Notes under the pieces: generated by a model | What the model was told of the DNA's origin: nothing | The model's database searches: none | What the model saw: only the letters and a program-made list of their open reading frames with translations | Position numbers and translations under genes: made by a program | DNA from: Anaerolineae bacterium | Lineage (GTDB): Bacteria; Chloroflexota; Anaerolineae; Promineifilales; Promineifilaceae | DNA: 64,000 nt | Assembly: GCA_023382655.1 (NCBI GenBank) | Contig: JAHDWK010000030.1 | Span: 19,490-83,489 of the forward strand | Direction of reading: 5' to 3' | In this document: positions 59,400 to 64,000 of the stretch, piece by piece | Numbering within the stretch: the first letter of the stretch is position 1 | Layout: every line of letters begins with the position of its first letter

Positions 59400-60002
59400 A
59401 TGTTGCTCAAACAAGTAAGGCCCGCATTGGTGGCCCTCATTCTGTTTACATTCATCACCGGTCTGCTCTATCCACTGGTCGTGACCGGGTTTGCCCAGGT
59501 AGTTTTTCCCCGGCAAGCCAATGGCAGCCTGCTGGAAGCAGATGGGCAGGCGGTTGGCTCGGCGCTGATCGGCCAATCGTTTGATGAGCCGGGGTATTTT
59601 TGGGCACGGCCGTCGGCCACCATCCCCTTTGCCTACAATGCCTTCAACGCCGAAACCCTGACCGCTTCTTCTGGTTCAAACTACGGTCCGCTGAATCCAG
59701 CCTTGCTGGAAATGGTAAATGCCAGGGTAGAAGCCCTAAAAGCAGCCGATCCCGACAACACCGCGCCCATCCCCGTAGACCTGGTGACGGCTTCCGCCAG
59801 CGGCCTCGACCCGCACATTAGCCGGGCAGCAGCAGAATATCAGGTGAGCCGGGTAGCGGTCGCCAGAGGCTTGGATGAGAACGTGGTACGGGATTTGGTG
59901 GTGGAGTTTACCGACGGCCGTCAACTCGGCATCCTCGGCGAACCGCGCGTCAACGTTCTGGAATTGAATCTGGCGCTCGACCAGTTGCAACCGCAACCAT
60001 GA
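59400..60002 (+). CDS. kdpC: Potassium-transporting ATPase subunit C
   Basis: The 200-residue protein has an N-terminal TM helix (9-31), the KdpC motif LIGQSFDEPGYFWARPSA, SGSNYGPLNPAL, and the end SGLDPHISRAAAEYQVSRVA. KdpC is the periplasmic-facing stabilising subunit. ATG overlaps the end of the preceding gene's stop by spacing of one base. Confidence 0.96.
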   Translation: MLLKQVRPALVALILFTFITGLLYPLVVTGFAQVVFPRQANGSLLEADGQAVGSALIGQSFDEPGYFWARPSATIPFAYNAFNAETLTASSGSNYGPLNPALLEMVNARVEALKAADPDNTAPIPVDLVTASASGLDPHISRAAAEYQVSRVAVARGLDENVVRDLVVEFTDGRQLGILGEPRVNVLELNLALDQLQPQP

Positions 60003-60018
60003 GTCTCGTCATCTCGTC

Positions 60019-60057
60019 ATTGTCAATTGACAATTGACCATTACCAATTGACAATTC
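60019..60057. repeat. CAATTGAC array between kdpC and kdpD
   Basis: TTGTCAATTGACAATTGACC and ACCAATTGACAATT repeat a CAATTGAC-like unit; related to 41251. Confidence 0.65.
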
Positions 60058-60061
60058 CTCT

Positions 60062-62734
60062 ATGATCGAACGTGCCCGCCCCGACCCTGATGCACTGTTG
60101 AGCCGCGTTCAGGCGGAAGAAAAGCAACAGACGCACGGCCGTCTCAAGATATTCTTGGGTTACGCGGCCGGTGTGGGCAAAACCTATGCCATGTTGGAAG
60201 CGGCTCACCAGCGGCAGGCGGAAGGAGTAGATGTGGTGGTGGGTTATGTGGAGACACACGGCCGTGCCGAAACCCAGACGCTTCTTGATGGCTTAGAACT
60301 TGTGCCCCGCCACCAGGTGGAATATCGAGGGACGACCCTGCCGGAAATGGATATAGATGCCGTTCTCGCCCGGCGGCCGCAACTGGCTCTGGTAGATGAA
60401 TTTGCCCACACCAACGCCCCCGGTTCGCGCCATCCCAAACGGTATCTCGATGTCATTGACCTGCTGGACGCCGGGATTGATGTCTATACCACCCTCAACA
60501 TCCAACACCTGGAAAGTTTGAACGACGTGGTGGCTCAGATCACCGGTATCGTCGTGCGTGAAACGGTGCCAGACCGGGTATTGGACGAAGCCAGTGAACT
60601 GCAATTTGTGGACCTACCGCCGGATGAACTGTTGAAACGCCTCAAAGAAGGCAAAGTTTACGTGCCCGATCAGGCAGCGCGGGCGATTCAGAAATTTTTC
60701 CGCAAAGGCAATCTGACGGCGCTGCGCGAAATTGCTTTGCGCCGGGCGGCCGAGCAGGTGGACGAGCAGATGCGGGCTTACATGCAAACCCGCGCCATCC
60801 CCGGCCCCTGGCCCGCCAGCGAACGACTGCTTGTGTGCGTCAGCCCCAGCCCGTTGAGCGAGAAATTGGTGCGCGGCACGCGGCGGCTGGCCGATGAATT
60901 GAATGCGGAATGGTTTGCCGTGTATGTGGAACTGCCCGCCCACGAACGATTGTCACTCACCGAACGTGACCGGGTAGCCCGCACGTTACTGCTGGCGGAA
61001 GAGTTAGGCGCAAAGACGGTGACAGCGCCTGGACACACGATTACGGACACGGTAGTGAATTACGCTCGCAGCCACAATGTCACCAAAATCATTGTGGGCA
61101 AACCATTACGGCCGCGCTGGCAAGAGTGGCTGCGTGGTTCGGTGGTAGACCAACTCATCCGGCAGAGCGGCAGTATTGACGTTTACGTGATCAGCAGTGA
61201 ACCGGAACGGCCGTCTCCCCTGGTGAATACCCAATCCTGGCGATCCCATACCCCTTGGAGCCGTTACGCTTACGGCGTCGGGTTGGTAGGGCTGGCAACC
61301 GCCCTGGGAGAGTTATTACATCCGCCGCTTTCCGTGACCAACGTTCTGATCATCTATCTATTTGTGCAGATCGTAGCAGGTGTTTTCTTAGGGCGCGGCC
61401 CGGCTATTCTGGCTTCCATCTTAGGCGTGTTGACGTTTGATTTCTTTTTTGTACCACCGCAATACACTTTTGCCGTCGCCGACACGGAATATGTTTTGAC
61501 CTTCGCCGGTTTATTTGCCGTGGGCATGGTTATCAGTTACCTGACTGCCCGGCTGCGGCAGCAGGCAGAAAGGGCGCAGCAGCGGGCCAATGAAGCGGCC
61601 AATTTGTACGAACTGGGACGCGCGCTGGCGGTAGCCAGTGAAATGGAAACAATCACGCAGACGGTCATTGACCATATTACGGAGACCTTTAGCCGAGAAG
61701 CGGCCATTTTCCTGCCAGATGCCAACGGCAGCCAGACACTGCAACTGGTAGCCCACAGCCCAGAATTTGTACCTGATGAAAATGAAACGGCCGTGGCTAC
61801 CTGGGCGTTTGAACACGGCCAACCGGCCGGTCGTGGCACCAATACGCTGCCTGCCGCCTACTCCCGCTACCTGCCCCTGAAAACGGCAAATGGCGTGGAA
61901 GGGGTGTTGGGGGTGCGCCCCCAGGCAGAGACCGCCTTGCTTTCGCCCGAACAAAGACGACTATTGGAAGCGTTTGCCGGGCTGGCAGCACTGGCCGTGG
62001 AACGCGCCCAACTATCCGACAAAGCCGAAGAAGCGCGGATACAGGTGGAAACAGAGCGGATGCGCAGCTCGCTTCTCAGTTCCGTTTCCCACGATTTGCG
62101 CACGCCGCTGGCCTACATTACCGGCGCCCTTAGCAGTTTGCATCATGACATCTCCCTGCTTAGTGAAGATGCACAACAAGAACTGGTACTTACCGCGTTG
62201 GAAGAAGCGCAACGACTGAACCGGCTGGTGGGTAATTTGCTGGATATGACCCGTTTGGAATCCGGCGCGCTCAAACCGGCTTTGAAACCGGCCGATGTGC
62301 AAGACCTGGTGGGAGCGGCCCTGGCGCAGATGTCGTCACAATTACACGGCCGTACATTGGACGTGCAAATCCCGGATTATTTGCCGCCGGTGAACATTGA
62401 TTTTGTGTTGATGGTGCAGGCATTCGTGAATCTGATTGATAATGCGCTCAAGTATTCGCCACCGGATACGCCTATTCAGGTGATGGCGTATGGTGATGGC
62501 GGAGCGGTGATGATCACAGTGGCGGATCGTGGCCCTGGCATCCCAGAAGCGGGCATGGTACGGATTTTTGACAAATTTTTCCGCGCCGACCCAGTCGGAG
62601 TAGGCGGGGCCGGTTTGGGACTGGCGATTAGTAAGGGGATCGTGGAAGCGCATCACGGCCGTATCCATGCTGAAAATCGGCCCGATGGCGGCGCCAGTTT
62701 CACGATCAGCCTGCCGGTAGCGGACGAAACATGA
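60062..62734 (+). CDS. kdpD: KdpD sensor histidine kinase
   Basis: The 890-residue kinase has the KdpD N-domain with Walker A GYAAGVGKT (about 32-40) and LVDEFAHTNAPGSRHPKRY, then a USP-like domain (about 255-375), four TM helices (about 400-500), a GAF-like domain (about 520-650), and the kinase core: SSVSHDLRTPLAYITGAL with H677, NLIDNALKYSPP, DRGPGIPE, GGAGLGLAISKGIV. It senses potassium limitation or turgor and phosphorylates KdpE. Confidence 0.97.
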   Translation: MIERARPDPDALLSRVQAEEKQQTHGRLKIFLGYAAGVGKTYAMLEAAHQRQAEGVDVVVGYVETHGRAETQTLLDGLELVPRHQVEYRGTTLPEMDIDAVLARRPQLALVDEFAHTNAPGSRHPKRYLDVIDLLDAGIDVYTTLNIQHLESLNDVVAQITGIVVRETVPDRVLDEASELQFVDLPPDELLKRLKEGKVYVPDQAARAIQKFFRKGNLTALREIALRRAAEQVDEQMRAYMQTRAIPGPWPASERLLVCVSPSPLSEKLVRGTRRLADELNAEWFAVYVELPAHERLSLTERDRVARTLLLAEELGAKTVTAPGHTITDTVVNYARSHNVTKIIVGKPLRPRWQEWLRGSVVDQLIRQSGSIDVYVISSEPERPSPLVNTQSWRSHTPWSRYAYGVGLVGLATALGELLHPPLSVTNVLIIYLFVQIVAGVFLGRGPAILASILGVLTFDFFFVPPQYTFAVADTEYVLTFAGLFAVGMVISYLTARLRQQAERAQQRANEAANLYELGRALAVASEMETITQTVIDHITETFSREAAIFLPDANGSQTLQLVAHSPEFVPDENETAVATWAFEHGQPAGRGTNTLPAAYSRYLPLKTANGVEGVLGVRPQAETALLSPEQRRLLEAFAGLAALAVERAQLSDKAEEARIQVETERMRSSLLSSVSHDLRTPLAYITGALSSLHHDISLLSEDAQQELVLTALEEAQRLNRLVGNLLDMTRLESGALKPALKPADVQDLVGAALAQMSSQLHGRTLDVQIPDYLPPVNIDFVLMVQAFVNLIDNALKYSPPDTPIQVMAYGDGGAVMITVADRGPGIPEAGMVRIFDKFFRADPVGVGGAGLGLAISKGIVEAHHGRIHAENRPDGGASFTISLPVADET

Positions 62735-62779
62735 GCGTGATAAAAACCGCAGAGGATTGCGGCAAAGATAATCTGCGTA

Positions 62780-62806
62780 ATCCTTCGACAAGCTCAGGAC
62801 AAGTTC
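62780..62806. repeat. Dispersed repeat (TCCTTCGACAAGCTCAGGAC core)
   Basis: TCCTTCGACAAGCTCAGGAC followed by AAGTTCT matches a sequence I have seen as a widely dispersed intergenic repeat, often mistranslated as CPELVEG. It lies in the 94-bp gap between kdpD and kdpE, in a region with small inverted units (AATCTGCG). Confidence 0.5.
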
Positions 62807-62828
62807 TGGGCAATCTGTGGATTAAACC

Positions 62829-63521
62829 ATGAACGAAAGTGGGTTGCGACTGCTGGTAGTGGATGATGAACGGGCCATTCGCCGTTTTATGCAGACGGCT
62901 TTGGCGGCACATGGATACCACATTATTGAGGCAGCTACGGGACAGGAGGCGCTCACGGCCGTTGCCCAATACCGCCCGGACATCGTCATCCTGGATTTGG
63001 GGCTGCCGGACATGGATGGCGTAGAAGTGACACAACGTCTGCGCGAATGGACGGCCGTGCCCATCATCATCCTCTCTGTGCGTGACCAGGAGCAAGACAA
63101 AATTGCCGCCCTGGATGCAGGCGCAGACGATTACCTGACCAAGCCATTTAGTGTGGGCGAATTACTGGCCCGTCTGCGCGCGGCGCTGCGCCGCGCTCGC
63201 CAACCGGCTGTGGATCCCGTTCTAGAGACCAACGGTCTGGTGGTGGATATGGCCCGCCGCCTGATTTCCGTGCAGGGCGCAGAAATCTCCCTCACCCCCA
63301 CTGAATATGATTTGCTGCGCATTCTAGCTGTCAATGCCGGTAAAGTTCTCACCCACCAACAACTGCTGCGGCAGGTGTGGGGCATGGGTTATGAGGATGA
63401 GTCCCACCTGCTGCGTGTCAACATCAGCAATCTGCGCCACAAAATTGAACCAGACCCGTCCCGCCCCATCTACATTATCACCGAACCAGGCGTAGGCTAC
63501 CGCCTGCGGTTGGAGGCTTAG
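62829..63521 (+). CDS. kdpE: KdpE response regulator
   Basis: The 230-residue OmpR-type regulator has receiver D56 (ILDLGLPDMDG), K105 (LTKPF), and a winged helix (ISLTPTEYDLLRILAVNAGK, LLRQVWGMGYEDESHLLRVN, YIITEPGVGYRLRLEA). It should activate the kdp promoter on phosphorylation by KdpD. Typical length. Confidence 0.96.
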   Translation: MNESGLRLLVVDDERAIRRFMQTALAAHGYHIIEAATGQEALTAVAQYRPDIVILDLGLPDMDGVEVTQRLREWTAVPIIILSVRDQEQDKIAALDAGADDYLTKPFSVGELLARLRAALRRARQPAVDPVLETNGLVVDMARRLISVQGAEISLTPTEYDLLRILAVNAGKVLTHQQLLRQVWGMGYEDESHLLRVNISNLRHKIEPDPSRPIYIITEPGVGYRLRLEA

Positions 63522-63612
63522 TCGAGCCACATTTCAAGCAAAATCGTGGTGATTTTGGTCACGGCGACCTCGCGGACAGCAGATTCACGATGTTGTCGCG
63601 GGGCTGCCCGGT

Positions 63613-63852
63613 TTACCAATCACCACGCCAGCCGGACGCCTCATCATCCTGCCACCATTCCGAACCATCAGCACGGCCGTTGGCATAACACCACAACGCC
63701 AGCGCCCCAATCCAAATGCCGTCTATTGTCTCCAACACGACGAGGAAGCGGGTGGGTACGGCCGTAAAATGCCCCAGCGCCATAAGGACAACCATGATCA
63801 CGCCCAATAAAACCAGCATCAGATAATTGCGTCGTTTCTTTTTTTGTTTCAT
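63613..63852 (-). CDS. Small two-TM hypothetical protein
   Basis: The 79-residue protein starts at Met 63852 after GGGGGAGAAC. It has a basic start (KQKKKRRN), two TM helices (about 13-29 and 36-54) and an acidic, Trp-rich end (EWWQDDEASGWRGDW). I recognise no family. It is convergent to kdpE. Confidence 0.65.
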   Translation of the reverse strand: MKQKKKRRNYLMLVLLGVIMVVLMALGHFTAVPTRFLVVLETIDGIWIGALALWCYANGRADGSEWWQDDEASGWRGDW

Positions 63853-64000
63853 AGCCTGTTCTCCCCCAGCAGTGTAACGGCCGTGCCGTAAAGATGGTGA
63901 CAGGAAAACAAGCCACAGGCATAAAGAAAATATCAAGATGGTATGGTTAGGACTTTCGCTTTAGCTCACAAATGAGCGACAATCAATCGATGATTTCACG
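63853..64000. other. Window end, no gene seen
   Basis: The last 148 bp hold one ACGGCCGT copy and no ORF with support. The promoter of the small minus-strand gene should lie here. Confidence 0.4.

Overview
The window is a moderately GC-rich bacterial chromosome segment. It most likely comes from a member of the Chloroflexota, in the Anaerolineae/Caldilineae/Promineifilum sphere. The assignment is inference. It rests on the C-terminal YLPVVLRN tail of a secreted glycosidase, a tandem RNase HI, a LysW-type lysine pathway, an adrenodoxin-reductase-type FprA, and intergenic short tandem repeats like those of Chloroflexota and filamentous cyanobacteria. A palindromic octamer, ACGGCCGT, occurs about 120 times by eye, roughly one per 530 bp. 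This is far above chance and resembles the cyanobacterial HIP1 signature.

Region 1 (1-23.4 kb) is part of an extracellular contractile injection system (eCIS) locus. Six consecutive genes (205-9719) encode modular DUF4157 proteins. They share an N-terminal Cys module (CxC-x9-CxxC, missing in one) and a DUF4157 domain with HExxH, and then diverge completely. Two end in M15-type D-Ala-D-Ala carboxypeptidase domains, one ends in a JAB/MPN-like metalloprotease domain, and three have unknown tails. They read as interchangeable cargo. After a decayed peptidoglycan-binding remnant comes the baseplate block in tight, mostly overlapping order: tube-initiator-like protein, LysM protein, gpD-like hub, gpV/Gp5-like spike, PAAR-like tip, gp25, two gpJ-like wedge proteins, a gpI-like tail protein and a DUF6519 protein. 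Sheath, tube, AAA+ ATPase and tape measure are not in the window and should lie upstream.

Region 2 (23.5-42 kb) is a mixed housekeeping/accessory stretch. It holds a DinB protein, a lone receiver domain, a GNAT, a Ser/Thr dehydratase, an ABC-like ATPase, a GT2 glycosyltransferase, a secreted glycosidase, a ParB-like/USP fusion, a Trm112-like protein, an ATPase-TM-SUMF1 fusion, a membrane protein with three MSPDDVRKARI repeats, tRNA-Leu(CAG), a cNMP-binding protein, RNase HI, FprA, a CBS protein, an alpha/beta hydrolase and PlsC. A free-standing ~177-nt RNA gene with its own promoter and terminator follows (42076-42252); its helices are mutually exclusive.

Region 3 (42.3-53.05 kb, minus strand) is a near-complete alpha-aminoadipate (AAA) lysine operon on the LysW carrier protein: lysW-X-Y-Z-J, homocitrate synthase, homoaconitase subunits and homoisocitrate dehydrogenase, with MOSC, CutC and GrpB genes interspersed. 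Upstream of lysW are a promoter and two tandem modules. Each has a Lys-rich short leader ORF, a perfect intrinsic terminator and a competing antiterminator helix. I read this as double transcription attenuation by lysine supply.

Region 4 (53.3-64 kb) holds a MOCOS-like class V aminotransferase and a full high-affinity potassium system kdpFABC-DE with two extra small membrane proteins. Intergenic spaces are densely occupied by at least three families of palindromes and several heptamer-like tandem arrays, many of which abut or supply the stop codon of the preceding gene.
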